Below are positions 40,751-49,700 of a DNA stretch of 64,000 nt, one piece after another. The notes below the pieces were generated by a model. It searched no databases and was not told the DNA's origin. It saw only the letters and a program-made list of their open reading frames with translations. Position numbers and translations under genes: made by a program. The stretch is from assembly GCF_006716445.1 (NCBI RefSeq), contig NZ_VFPA01000002.1:1364001-1428000 (forward strand), given 5' to 3'. The DNA is from Pseudonocardia kunmingensis. GTDB lineage: Bacteria; Actinomycetota; Actinomycetes; Mycobacteriales; Pseudonocardiaceae. The number at the start of each line of letters is the position of its first letter. Position 1 is the first letter of the stretch.

Positions 40751-42145
40751 GTGACGACCGCCGTGCTCGACGGGCGCGCGGTCGACGCGGCCGATCCGGA
40801 CGTGCTGGCCCGCCTGCTGGAGCGCCGGCTCGCGGCGGTGCTGGGTACTGGGGTGACGGTGCCGCCTCCGACCCGGCTCACCGGCGGGGCCAGCCGGGAG
40901 ACGTGGTCGTTCGCCGCGCACGTGGCCGGCGGACCGCCCCGGCGGCTCGTGCTGCGCCGCGACCCGCCCGGCGCCGGGCGCCCGGAGGGGATGGCCCGGG
41001 AGGCGGACGCCATCGCCGCCGCGCAGGCCGGGGGCGTCCCGGTGCCGCGGCTGGTCGACAGCGGCACCGACCCTGCGGTGCTGGGCTCGCCGTACCTGCT
41101 CACCGAGCACGTCGACGGCGAGACGATCGCGCGCCGGCTGCTGCGGGAGCCCCGGTACGCCGCGGCGAGGGAAGGCCTGGCCGCCGAGCTGGGGCGCACG
41201 CTCGCCCGCATCCACGCGATCCCGGTCGAGGACGTGCCGGGCCTGGAGCCGGTCGAGCCGCTGGAGAGCCTGCGCGCCACCTACGACGCGCTCGGCGAGC
41301 CGCTGCCGACCATCGAGATCGCGATGAAGTGGCTGGAACGTCACCGCCCCGCCGACGTGGCCGAGACCGTGGTGCACGGCGACTTCCGCACCGGCAACCT
41401 GATCGTCGACCCCGACGGGCTGCGGGCGGTGCTCGACTGGGAGGTGGTGCACCGCGGCGACCCGCGCGAGGACCTCGGCTGGCTGTGCGTGAAGTGCTGG
41501 CGCTTCGGCTCGCCGCTGCCCGCGGGCGGGTTCGGCACCGTCGAGCAGCTCCTCGACGGCTACGCGGAGGTGGCCGGGCACCGCCCCGACCCGGAGGCCG
41601 TGCGCTGGTGGCAGGTGTACGGCACCGCGCGCTGGGCCGTCGGCTGCCGGGGCATGGCCGAGCGGCACCTGTCGGGGCAGACGCCGTCGGTCGAGCTCGC
41701 CGCGATCGGCCGGCGGGTGTGCGAGCAGGAGCACGACGTGCTGCTCGCGCTGGGACTGCCCGCGGAACCGCTGGAGGCGGGGGACCCGGCGCCCGGCTCC
41801 GACCTGCACGGCCACCCCACGGCGGCGGAGCTCGTGGCCGCCGTCTCGATGTTCCTGCGCGAGGACGTCATGCCCGCCACCGAGGGCAGGCTGAACTTCC
41901 TCGCGCGGGTGGCCGCGGGTGCGCTCGACGGCGTCGGGCGCGAGCTGCTGCTCGGGCCGGAGCAGGAGCGGCGGCACCGCGAGCGCCTCGCCGCGTTCGC
42001 GCAGGACGACCAGGCGGGGCTCGCCGCGGCGATCCGCGCCGGCGTGCTCGAGGCGGACGACCCGGCGCTGCTCGCCGCCGTCCGGGCCGCGGTGACCGAC
42101 CGGCTCGCCGTGGCCAACCCGCGCTACCTGGCCCACCCCGGCTGA
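40751..42145 (+). CDS. APH-type phosphotransferase fused to a DUF6285 domain
   Basis: 464 residues in two parts. The N-terminal kinase (about 1-350) has GGASRETW (nucleotide loop), the catalytic loop HGDFRTGNL (about 212-220) and LDWEVVHRGDPREDLGW. The C-terminal 100 residues (HPTAAELVAAVSMFLREDV, then RLNFLARVAAGAL) look like DUF6285, usually a separate small protein beside such kinases. In the Lva levulinate pathway the kinase LvaA works with a small protein, LvaB; this could be the fused equivalent (inference). Likely substrate: a hydroxyacyl-CoA. GTG start. Confidence 0.85.
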   Translation: MTTAVLDGRAVDAADPDVLARLLERRLAAVLGTGVTVPPPTRLTGGASRETWSFAAHVAGGPPRRLVLRRDPPGAGRPEGMAREADAIAAAQAGGVPVPRLVDSGTDPAVLGSPYLLTEHVDGETIARRLLREPRYAAAREGLAAELGRTLARIHAIPVEDVPGLEPVEPLESLRATYDALGEPLPTIEIAMKWLERHRPADVAETVVHGDFRTGNLIVDPDGLRAVLDWEVVHRGDPREDLGWLCVKCWRFGSPLPAGGFGTVEQLLDGYAEVAGHRPDPEAVRWWQVYGTARWAVGCRGMAERHLSGQTPSVELAAIGRRVCEQEHDVLLALGLPAEPLEAGDPAPGSDLHGHPTAAELVAAVSMFLREDVMPATEGRLNFLARVAAGALDGVGRELLLGPEQERRHRERLAAFAQDDQAGLAAAIRAGVLEADDPALLAAVRAAVTDRLAVANPRYLAHPG

Positions 42146-42185
42146 CGGGGGGCCGTTCCCACCGCTGCTCGACCACGGAGGATCG

Positions 42186-43745
42186 ATGAGGATCAGTGAC
42201 GTGGTGGCGTTCGCCGCGATGCGGGCGCCCGAGGTGACCGCGCTGGAGTTCGAGGACAGGGCGTGGAGCTACCGGGAGCTCCACGCCGACGTGTGCCGGC
42301 TCGCCCACGGGCTGGGCGGCATCGCCCGGCCCGGCGACCGGGTGGCCGTGCTCACCGAGAACAACCCGGAGTACGTGCTGGCCTACTACGGCGTGCCGCT
42401 CGCCGGGATGGCGCTGGTGTTCGTCAACTACCGGTTGGCGCCGCGCGAGGTCGTCGACCTGCTGTCCGACGCGACGCCCAGCGTGCTCGTCACCGAGGGG
42501 AAGTTCCTCGACACCGCCCGGGCGGCCGCCGCGGCGGTCGACTCGATCCGCACGATCGTCACCGTCGACGGGCCGGCCGAGGATGCAGTCGAGTTCGCAG
42601 CGCTGTTGGACGGGCGGCCGGCCACCGAGCCCGCCGCGCCGGACGAGGACGCGCCCGCGTGGCTGCTCTACACCTCCGGCACGACCGGGCGGGCGAAGGG
42701 CGCCGTGCTGACCCACCGCAACGTCGTCGCCGCCGTGGTCAACGCCGGCGTGAGCTGGTCGCGGGGCGACGAGGACCACGTGATCTCGCTGTGTCCGTGG
42801 CCGCTGTGCCACATCGCGGGGTACGGCGTGGTGGTCTCGCACCTGGCCGCCGACACCGTGGTCCTGCTGCGGCGCTACGACCCCGATGGCTTCCTCGCCG
42901 CCGTGGCGCGGCACCGGGTGACCAGCACGACGGTGGCGCCGACGATGCTCGCGATGCTGCTGCGCCACCCCGCGTTCGACTCCTACGACACCTCGTCGAT
43001 CACGCGGATCGGCTACGGCTCGGCGCCGATGCCGGTGGCGACCCTGCGCGAGGGGATGCGCCGCTTCCCGAACGCGTCGTTCCAGACCGGGTTCGGGATG
43101 ACCGAGCTCGCCGGCAACGTGCTCGTGCACAGCGCCGAGGACCACGTCGTCGCGGCGGCCGGGCGCACCGAGCTGCTGGCGTCGGTGGGCAGGCCGATGG
43201 CCGTGTCGGCGGTGCGGGTGGTCGACGAGACCGGGACCGACTGCGCCCCGGACGAGGTGGGCGAGCTCGTGGTCCGCGGCGACCAGGTGTGCTCCGGGTA
43301 CTGGAACCGCCCGGACGCGAGTGCCGAGGCGTTCCGCGACGGCTGGTTCCACAGCGGTGACCTCGCCCGCCGGGACGCCGAGGGCTACTTCTACATCGTC
43401 GACCGCAAGAAGGACATGATCCTCACCGGCGGGGAGAACGTGTACTCCCGCGAGGTCGAGGAGGTGCTGCACCACCACCCGGCGGTGGCCGCGGCCGCGG
43501 TGGTCGGGGCGCCGGACGAGGTGTGGGGCGAGCGGGTGGTCGCGGTGATCGAGCCGCTGGCCGGTCAGCGGCCGACCGAGGCCGAGATCCGCGAGTTCTG
43601 CGCGGGGCAGCTGGCGGGCTACAAGTGCCCGCGCCGGGTGCTGGTCGTCGACGAGCTGCCGCGCAACACCGTCGGGAAGATCCTCAAGCGCGAGCTGCGG
43701 GCGCGGGTGCGCGACGCCGTTGACACGGCCGGGAGCCCCTCGTAG
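42186..43745 (+). CDS. Acyl-CoA synthetase (AMP-binding)
   Basis: 519-residue ANL ligase. LLYTSGTTGRAKG (about 160-172), QTGFGMTELAGN (about 299-310), WFHSGDLARR and the C-terminal PRNTVGKILKREL with the catalytic Lys are visible. It follows the APH-DUF6285 gene by 40 bp, with GGAGG before the ATG. It should form the acyl-CoA that the kinase, dehydrogenase or hydratases use. Carboxylate specificity unknown. Confidence 0.93.
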   Translation: MRISDVVAFAAMRAPEVTALEFEDRAWSYRELHADVCRLAHGLGGIARPGDRVAVLTENNPEYVLAYYGVPLAGMALVFVNYRLAPREVVDLLSDATPSVLVTEGKFLDTARAAAAAVDSIRTIVTVDGPAEDAVEFAALLDGRPATEPAAPDEDAPAWLLYTSGTTGRAKGAVLTHRNVVAAVVNAGVSWSRGDEDHVISLCPWPLCHIAGYGVVVSHLAADTVVLLRRYDPDGFLAAVARHRVTSTTVAPTMLAMLLRHPAFDSYDTSSITRIGYGSAPMPVATLREGMRRFPNASFQTGFGMTELAGNVLVHSAEDHVVAAAGRTELLASVGRPMAVSAVRVVDETGTDCAPDEVGELVVRGDQVCSGYWNRPDASAEAFRDGWFHSGDLARRDAEGYFYIVDRKKDMILTGGENVYSREVEEVLHHHPAVAAAAVVGAPDEVWGERVVAVIEPLAGQRPTEAEIREFCAGQLAGYKCPRRVLVVDELPRNTVGKILKRELRARVRDAVDTAGSPS

Positions 43746-43766
43746 CGTGACTTAACGGTCGTTCAG
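43720..43766 (+). promoter_or_regulatory. Promoter with operator site 7 before the lactonase operon
   Basis: TTGACA (43720-43725), 17-bp spacer, TAGCGT (43743-43748), then the palindrome CTTAACGGTCGTTCAG (43751-43766) over the expected transcription start. This is the clearest promoter-operator pair in the window. The -35 lies in the last codons of the CoA ligase. Confidence 0.75.
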
Positions 43767-43794
43767 TCAGGAGAGCGCGACGAAGGGCTCGAAC

Positions 43795-44757
43795 ATGGTC
43801 AGTGCCGACCCCACCGCCGGAACCCGGATGCGTCCTGTCACCACGGGGCTGCAGTTCCCCGAAGGACCGATCGCGCTGCGCGACGGCAGCGTCCTGCTCG
43901 TCGAGATCAAGCGCGGCACGCTCTCGCGCGTTGCGCCCGACGGGCGGGTGAGCGTCGTGGCCGAGCTGGGCGGCGGTCCCAACGGCGCCGCGATCGGCCC
44001 CGACGGCGCCGCCTACGTCTGCAACAACGGCGGCTTCGAGTGGCACGAGCGGAACGGGATCACCGCGCCGGGCCGCCAGCCCGCCGACTACATCGGCGGT
44101 CGCATCCAGCGCGTCGTCCTCGACGGGCCGGGCGCCGGCACCGTCACCGACCTCTACACCTCCTGCGACGGGCGACCGCTGCGCGGACCCAACGACATCG
44201 TGTTCGACGCGGACGGCGGGTTCTGGTTCACCGATCTGGGCAAGGCCAGGGCGCGCGAGAGCGACACCGGCGCCCTCTACTACGCACGGCCCGACGGCTC
44301 GTCGATCACCGAGGTCGTGCACCCGCTCGTGCAGCCCAACGGGGTCGGCCTGTCCCCGGACGGATCGCGGGTCTACGTCGCCGAGACCGGGCCCGGGCGG
44401 GTCTGGTGCTGGGACGTCCCCGGCCCGGGCCGCGTGCAACCGGCCGAGGGCGGCGTCGGGGCGGGCGGGGCGCGGCTGCTGCACGGGTTCGCCGGGTACC
44501 AGATGCTCGACTCGCTCGCCGTCGACGGTGACGGCAACGTCTGCGTCGCCACCCTGGTCACCGGGGCGGTGAGCGTGCTCGCGCCGGACGGCACGCTGCT
44601 GCGGCAGGTGCCGGTCCCGGAACCCGACCCGTTCGTCACCAACATCTGCTTCGCCGGGGCCGACTCCAACACCGCCTACGTCACCTCGTCCGGGCGGGGG
44701 GTCCTCTACGCCCTGGAGTGGGCCGGCGCGGGCCTCGACCTGGCGTTCACGGCGTGA
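43795..44757 (+). CDS. SMP-30/gluconolactonase/LRE family protein (probable lactonase)
   Basis: 320-residue six-bladed beta-propeller. The metal ligands of the family are visible: Glu in QFPEGPI (about 23), Asn in RGPNDIVFD (about 140), and Asp in DSLAVDGDGNVCVA near 243. VQPNGVGLSPDG is the other typical blade motif. Members hydrolyse lactones or sugar lactones using Ca2+ or Zn2+. It is first in an operon with CoA ligase, hydratase, APH kinase and ACAD, which suits opening of a lactone to a hydroxy acid. Its stop overlaps the next start (GTGA). Confidence 0.88.
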   Translation: MVSADPTAGTRMRPVTTGLQFPEGPIALRDGSVLLVEIKRGTLSRVAPDGRVSVVAELGGGPNGAAIGPDGAAYVCNNGGFEWHERNGITAPGRQPADYIGGRIQRVVLDGPGAGTVTDLYTSCDGRPLRGPNDIVFDADGGFWFTDLGKARARESDTGALYYARPDGSSITEVVHPLVQPNGVGLSPDGSRVYVAETGPGRVWCWDVPGPGRVQPAEGGVGAGGARLLHGFAGYQMLDSLAVDGDGNVCVATLVTGAVSVLAPDGTLLRQVPVPEPDPFVTNICFAGADSNTAYVTSSGRGVLYALEWAGAGLDLAFTA

Positions 44758-46499
44758 GCGCGCCCGGGAGCAGCACGGCCGTGAGCCCACGGGCGGCGCT
44801 CACCGCCCGGTTCACCGCGCCGGGCGCCGAGTTCGAGATCGTCGACCACGTGGTGCGGGGCATCCCGATGCGCGTCTACTCCGGCGGCCCGCAGACCCTG
44901 CGCGAGGTGCTGCGGGAGAGCGCGGCGTTCGGGGACCGCACCTACCAGGTGTACGGCACGCAGCGCTGGACCTTCGCCGAGCACCTGCGGCAGACGGCCG
45001 GGCTCGCGCACCGCCTGACGGGGGAGTTCGGGCTGCGCAAGGGCGACCGCCTCGCGGTCACGATGCGCAACTACCCGGAGTGGTCGACGGTGTTCTTCGC
45101 CGCCCAGGCCGTCGGTGTCGTCGTGGTGCCGCTCAACGCGTGGTGGTCGGCCGCCGAGCTGCGCTACGCGCTGGCCGACTCCGGGGCGCGGCTCGTGGTC
45201 GCCGACGCGGAGCGCGCGGCGCTGATCGCCCCGCAGCTGCCCGAGCTCGGCGGGATCCCGCTGATCGAGGTGCGGGGCGGGGAGCGGCCGGTGCCCGGTG
45301 CGCGGCGCTGGGCCGACCTCCTCGCCGCGCTCGACCCCCACGCGACGCTGCCCGACGCGGACGTGGAGCCCGACGACGACGCCACCATCCTCTACACCTC
45401 GGGCACGACCGGCCGGCCCAAGGGCGCGATCGGTACCCACCGCAACCACTGCACGAACGTCCGCAACACCCGGCTCGGCGCCTACGTCGGCGCCACGATC
45501 GCGAACGGCGGCGTGCCGCCCGTCCCCGACCCGGACGCCCCGCAGCAGGGCGGGCTGTGCACGTTCCCGTTGTTCCACATCGCCGGGATCACCAGCCTCT
45601 GCTACTCCCTGCACGCGGGAGCGAAGCTCGCCACGCAGTACAGGTGGGACCGGGCCGAGGCCATCGAACTGGTCCGCCGCGAGTCGCTCACCGGCGTCTC
45701 CGGGGTCCCGACGGTGATGCGCCAGCTCGTCGAGGACGCGAGCGCCGACCCGCAGCGGGTCGCGACGCTCGCCGGGATCAGCATGGGCGGCACGCCGGTG
45801 CCCCCGGACCTGATCGGACGCATCGACGCGGGCCTGGCCTCGCTCGTCGCGCCCGCCAACGGCTACGGCCTCACCGAGACCACCTCGGCCGTCGTGTCCA
45901 ACAGCGGCGCCGACTACGTGAGCCACCCCGACAGCGTCGGGCGCTGCGTGCCGGGCGCGGACGTGCGCGTCGTCGACCCGGCGACCGGGGAGGACGCCCC
46001 CGGCGGCGAGGTCGGCGAGCTGTGGTTCCGGGGCCCGAACATCGTCCGCGGCTACTGGAACAACCCGGAGGCCACCGCGGCGTCGTTCACCGACGGCTGG
46101 TTCCACACCGGCGACCTGGGGCGCGTGCGCGACGGCTGGGTCTACGTCGTCGACCGGATGAAGGACGTCGTGATCCGCGGCGGGGAGAACATCTACTGCG
46201 CCGAGGTCGAGGCCGCGCTGTTCGAGCACCCGGCCGTCGGGGACGTCGCGATCGTCGGCGTCCCGCACGAGTCGTTGGGGGAGGAGGCGGTCGCGGTCGT
46301 CCACCTGCGGTCCGGCACGCCCGGCCCGGACGTGGCCGACGCGCTGCGCCGGCACGTCGGCGAGCGCCTGGCGTCGTTCAAGGTGCCCGCGTACGTGGTG
46401 TTCCGCGACGAGCCGCTGCCGCGGACCCCGAGCGGGAAGGTGCTCAAACGCGATCTCCGCGGCCCGGTCGCCGCGCAGCTGAGGGGGGCAGAGGTGTGA
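44754..46499 (+). CDS. Acyl-CoA synthetase (AMP-binding)
   Basis: 581-residue ANL ligase. P-loop ILYTSGTTGRPKG (about 220-232), NGYGLTETTSA, WFHTGDLGRV and the final PSGKVLKRDL Lys are present. The GTG 44754 overlaps the lactonase stop; GTG 44781 is a possible alternative start, since the first nine residues are not conserved. The N-terminal part (FTAPGAEFEIVDHVVRGIPMRVY) is longer than in the ligase at 42186. It would activate the hydroxy acid released by the lactonase (inference). Confidence 0.92.
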   Translation: MSAPGSSTAVSPRAALTARFTAPGAEFEIVDHVVRGIPMRVYSGGPQTLREVLRESAAFGDRTYQVYGTQRWTFAEHLRQTAGLAHRLTGEFGLRKGDRLAVTMRNYPEWSTVFFAAQAVGVVVVPLNAWWSAAELRYALADSGARLVVADAERAALIAPQLPELGGIPLIEVRGGERPVPGARRWADLLAALDPHATLPDADVEPDDDATILYTSGTTGRPKGAIGTHRNHCTNVRNTRLGAYVGATIANGGVPPVPDPDAPQQGGLCTFPLFHIAGITSLCYSLHAGAKLATQYRWDRAEAIELVRRESLTGVSGVPTVMRQLVEDASADPQRVATLAGISMGGTPVPPDLIGRIDAGLASLVAPANGYGLTETTSAVVSNSGADYVSHPDSVGRCVPGADVRVVDPATGEDAPGGEVGELWFRGPNIVRGYWNNPEATAASFTDGWFHTGDLGRVRDGWVYVVDRMKDVVIRGGENIYCAEVEAALFEHPAVGDVAIVGVPHESLGEEAVAVVHLRSGTPGPDVADALRRHVGERLASFKVPAYVVFRDEPLPRTPSGKVLKRDLRGPVAAQLRGAEV

Positions 46500-47257
46500 G
46501 CGACGTCCGTTACGAGGTCGACGGCCACGTCGGCGTGGTGACGCTGGACCGGCCGGACGTGCACAACGCCCTGCGGCGGCGCACCTACGACGAGCTCACC
46601 GAGCTCGTGCGCACCACCACCGCGCGGGTGCTCGTGATCACCGGGGCGGGTCGCTCGTTCTGCTCCGGCGACGACGTGCGCGAGCTGATGAACGGTGGCG
46701 AGGGCGCCCCGCCGCGGCCGGCGCCCCGGCTCACCCCGGCCGCGGGCGCGCTGCTGCAGACCGACGTGCCGGTCATCGCGGCCGTCAACGGGCCCGCCGT
46801 CGGCTGGGGCATGGAGCTCGCGCTGATGGCCGACCTGCGCATCGCGGCGCGGCGCGCGAGGTTCGGCGAGCTGTTCGTCAAGCGCGGGCTGTGCAGCGAC
46901 GTGGCGGGCATCGCGCGGCTGGCCCAGCTGGTGGGCCGGGAGCGGGCGGCGGAGCTGCTGTTCACCGGCGAGGTGATCGATTCCGAGCGGGCCGAGCGGA
47001 TCGGGCTGGTCGGCCGCGTCGTCGACGACGATGAGCTGCTGCCCGCCGCGCTGGAACGGGCCCGTGCGATCGCGGCCAACCCGCCGCTCGCCGTCGCCGC
47101 GCTCAAGCGCGGGTTGCGCCGGGCTCTGGACCCGGACTGGAGCGACCTGGGTGTGTGGGTGAGCAGCACGCTCGGCGAGCTGTTCGCCACCGAGGACCAC
47201 CGCGAGGGTGTGCGGTCGTTCCTGGAGAAGCGGGAGCCGCAGTATGTCGGTCGGTGA
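46496..47257 (+). CDS. Enoyl-CoA hydratase/isomerase family protein
   Basis: 253-residue crotonase. LDRPDVHNALRRRT, RSFCSGDDVRELM and NGPAVGWGMELALMADLRIA are the CoA and oxyanion motifs. The first catalytic Glu (GMEL) is kept; the second region (FGELFVKRGL) has Phe where a Glu is usual. It overlaps the CoA ligase stop (GTGA) and the kinase start (14 nt). In this operon it would hydrate or isomerise the enoyl-CoA made by the kinase-ACAD pair. Confidence 0.9.
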   Translation: MSDVRYEVDGHVGVVTLDRPDVHNALRRRTYDELTELVRTTTARVLVITGAGRSFCSGDDVRELMNGGEGAPPRPAPRLTPAAGALLQTDVPVIAAVNGPAVGWGMELALMADLRIAARRARFGELFVKRGLCSDVAGIARLAQLVGRERAAELLFTGEVIDSERAERIGLVGRVVDDDELLPAALERARAIAANPPLAVAALKRGLRRALDPDWSDLGVWVSSTLGELFATEDHREGVRSFLEKREPQYVGR

Positions 47258-48311
47258 GGACACCCACCTCGCGGGCGTCGACCGGGCCCGGGTGGTGCCC
47301 TGGCTGGCCGCGCACGTCGACGGTCTCGTCGCGCCGGTGGAGTTCGCGCTGGTGTCCGGCGGCCGGTCCAACCTCACCTACCGGATCACCGACGCCGCCG
47401 GCCGCGGCTACGCGCTACGCCGCCCCCCGATGGGCGGCGTACTGGCGACCGCGCACGACATGAGCCGGGAATGGCGGTTCATCTCGGCGCTCGCGCCCAC
47501 CGCCGTCCCGGTGGCGCCGCCGCTGGCCTACTGCGCCGACCCCGGGGTCACCGGCGCGGAGTTCTACGTCATGGGCTTCGTCGAGGGGCGGGTGCTCGCC
47601 GACCACGATGCCGGCGTGGCCCTGGGTGCTCCGGCGTGCGCCCGCGCCGGGGAGCACCTGGTCGAGGTGCTCGTCGCGCTGCACGCGCTCGACCCGGCCG
47701 AGGTCGGCCTGGGCGACCTGGTGCGCCGCACCGGCTACGTCGAGCGGCAGCTGCGGCGCTGGCACGCCCAGCTGCACGCCTCGGCGGCGCAGCTGCCCGC
47801 GATGGCGACCGAGGTGGCGCTGCTCGACGAGGTGCACGACCTGCTCGTCGCGCACGTGCCGCGGCAGAGCACGGGCGTCGTCCACGGCGACTACCGCCCG
47901 GGCAACATGGCCTTCGGTGCGGACGGCACGGTCCGGGCGGTGTTCGACTGGGAGCTCGCCACCACGGGTGACCCGCTGGCCGACCTGGGGTGGCTGGCGT
48001 CGAGCTGGCAGGACCCGGGGGAGGAGACCGCGGCGACCACGCCGGGGCCGAGCACCGCTCCCGGCTCGCCCCGCCGTGCCGAGCTGGTGCAGCGCTACGC
48101 GCGGCTGTCCGGCCGCGACGTGTCGAACCTGCCGTACTGGGTGGCGTTCTCGCGCTGGCGCTCGGCGTGCATCGGGGCCGGGGTGCAGGCCCGCTACCTG
48201 GCGGGGCACATGGCCGACGACGGCTACCTGGCCGAGGCACGGGCGCGGGCCGAGCAGGGCGCGCGGCTCGGTGAGGCCGCCCGCGACGCCCTACGTCAAC
48301 TGGGGATCTGA
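47244..48311 (+). CDS. APH-type phosphotransferase (ACAD10/11 kinase-domain-like)
   Basis: 355-residue kinase-fold protein. VSGGRSNLTYRI (nucleotide loop, about 35-46), HGDYRPGNM (about 214-222) and FDWELATTGDPLADLGW (about 234-250) are intact. It is a paralogue of the kinase at 19569. The overlap with the hydratase gene and the following ACAD gene 12 bp downstream mark a single unit. By analogy with LvaA and ACAD10/11 it may phosphorylate the 4-hydroxyl of a hydroxyacyl-CoA so that the ACAD can eliminate phosphate (inference). Confidence 0.9.
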   Translation: MSVGEDTHLAGVDRARVVPWLAAHVDGLVAPVEFALVSGGRSNLTYRITDAAGRGYALRRPPMGGVLATAHDMSREWRFISALAPTAVPVAPPLAYCADPGVTGAEFYVMGFVEGRVLADHDAGVALGAPACARAGEHLVEVLVALHALDPAEVGLGDLVRRTGYVERQLRRWHAQLHASAAQLPAMATEVALLDEVHDLLVAHVPRQSTGVVHGDYRPGNMAFGADGTVRAVFDWELATTGDPLADLGWLASSWQDPGEETAATTPGPSTAPGSPRRAELVQRYARLSGRDVSNLPYWVAFSRWRSACIGAGVQARYLAGHMADDGYLAEARARAEQGARLGEAARDALRQLGI

Positions 48312-48323
48312 GGAAGGAAACGC

Positions 48324-49610
48324 ATGGCCTGGGATTTCTCGACCGAGCCGGAGTTCGAGGAGAAGCTCGAGTGGATGCGCGGGTTCGTCCGCGAGGAGAT
48401 CATCCCGCTCGAGACGCTCGACCTCGACGGGCCCGCGCTCGCGCGGGCCACCGCGCCGATGAAGGAGGAGGTCAAGGCCCGCGGGCTGTGGGCGGCGCAC
48501 CTGCCCCCGGAGCTGGGCGGCAAGGGGTTCGGGCAGGTCAGGCTGGGCCTGATGCACGAGATCCTCGGCCAGTGCGCGTACGCACCCGCGGTCTTCGGCA
48601 ACAACGCGCCCGACTCCGGCAACGCCGAGCTGCTCGCCGTCGGCGCGAACGAGGAGCAGAAGCGCAGGTGGATGCAGCCGCTGCTGGACGGGACGCTGCG
48701 CAGCGCGTTCTCGATGACCGAGCCGGGGGCGGGCGCCGACCCGACGCTGCTCACCACGCGCGCGGAGCGCGTCGGCGACGAGTACGTGGTGAACGGGCAC
48801 AAGTGGTTCACCTCGAACGGCTCGGTGGCCGACTTCCTCATCCTCATGGCCGTCACCAACCCCGACGGCCCACCGCGGCGCCGGGCGTCGATGTTCGTGG
48901 TGCCCACCGACACGCCGGGCGTCGACATCCTGCGCGACGTGCCGACGATGGGCGACCCGCACGAGCACCCCGGCCGGCCCGGCGGGCACGCGGAGATCGT
49001 CTACCGGGACGTGCGGGTGCCGGTGGAGAACCTCATCGGCAACGAGGGCGAGGGCTTCCTGCTCGCCCAGAAGCGCCTCGGCCCGGGCCGCATCCACCAC
49101 TGCATGCGCTGGCTCGGGCAGTCGAAGCGAGCTTTCGACATGCTGTGCGAGCGCGCGGTGTCGCGGTACACGCACGGCTCGGTCCTGGCCGACAAGCAGA
49201 TGGTGCAGGACTGGATCGCCACCTCGGCCGCCGAGATGACCGCGGCCCGGCTGATGACGCTGCAGGCCGCCTGGAAGATGGACCAGGGCGGCACGGCCGC
49301 GGCGCTCACCGACATCGCGATGATCAAGTTCTACGGCGCCACCGTGCTCTACAACGTGATCGACCGCGCCGTCCAGGTGCACGGCTCGCTCGGCTACACC
49401 ACCGACCTGCCGCTGGAGTCGATGTACCGCCACGCTCGCGCCGCGCGCATCTACGACGGCCCGGACGAGGTCCACAAGGTCACGGTGGCGCGCCGCGTCC
49501 TCAAGGACTACGAGCCCCGCGAGGTGCCGACCGAGCACGTCCCGACGCGGCGGGAGGCGGCGCGGGCGAAGTTCGCCCACCTCCTGGACGCGGCGTCGGT
49601 AGGAGCCTGA
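48324..49610 (+). CDS. Acyl-CoA dehydrogenase (ACAD10/11-like)
   Basis: 428-residue FAD enzyme. FSMTEPGAGADPTLLTTRAE (about 130-149), HKWFTSNG, GRIHHCMRWLGQ and the subgroup signature ARIYDGPDEVHKVTVAR near the C-terminus match the ACAD10/11 domain. GGAAGGAAA precedes the ATG. It ends the lactonase operon just before a strong bidirectional terminator. Together with the adjacent kinase it forms the split equivalent of the eukaryotic ACAD10/11 fusion. Confidence 0.93.
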   Translation: MAWDFSTEPEFEEKLEWMRGFVREEIIPLETLDLDGPALARATAPMKEEVKARGLWAAHLPPELGGKGFGQVRLGLMHEILGQCAYAPAVFGNNAPDSGNAELLAVGANEEQKRRWMQPLLDGTLRSAFSMTEPGAGADPTLLTTRAERVGDEYVVNGHKWFTSNGSVADFLILMAVTNPDGPPRRRASMFVVPTDTPGVDILRDVPTMGDPHEHPGRPGGHAEIVYRDVRVPVENLIGNEGEGFLLAQKRLGPGRIHHCMRWLGQSKRAFDMLCERAVSRYTHGSVLADKQMVQDWIATSAAEMTAARLMTLQAAWKMDQGGTAAALTDIAMIKFYGATVLYNVIDRAVQVHGSLGYTTDLPLESMYRHARAARIYDGPDEVHKVTVARRVLKDYEPREVPTEHVPTRREAARAKFAHLLDAASVGA

Positions 49611-49614
49611 GGGG

Positions 49615-49686
49615 CACTCCGCACATCCAGCTGCCACTTCGCACAGGGCCCGCCTTGTGCGAAGTGGCCACTGGGTGTGCGGAGTG
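49615..49686. terminator. Bidirectional terminator hairpin, 31-nt arms
   Basis: Arms 49615-49645 and 49656-49686 pair well (inner 12 bp and outer 11 bp perfect, central mismatches) around a 10-nt loop. It sits between the convergent ends of the ACAD and the binding-protein gene. Confidence 0.85.
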
Positions 49687-49700
49687 GCGCTTGCGGCGCC

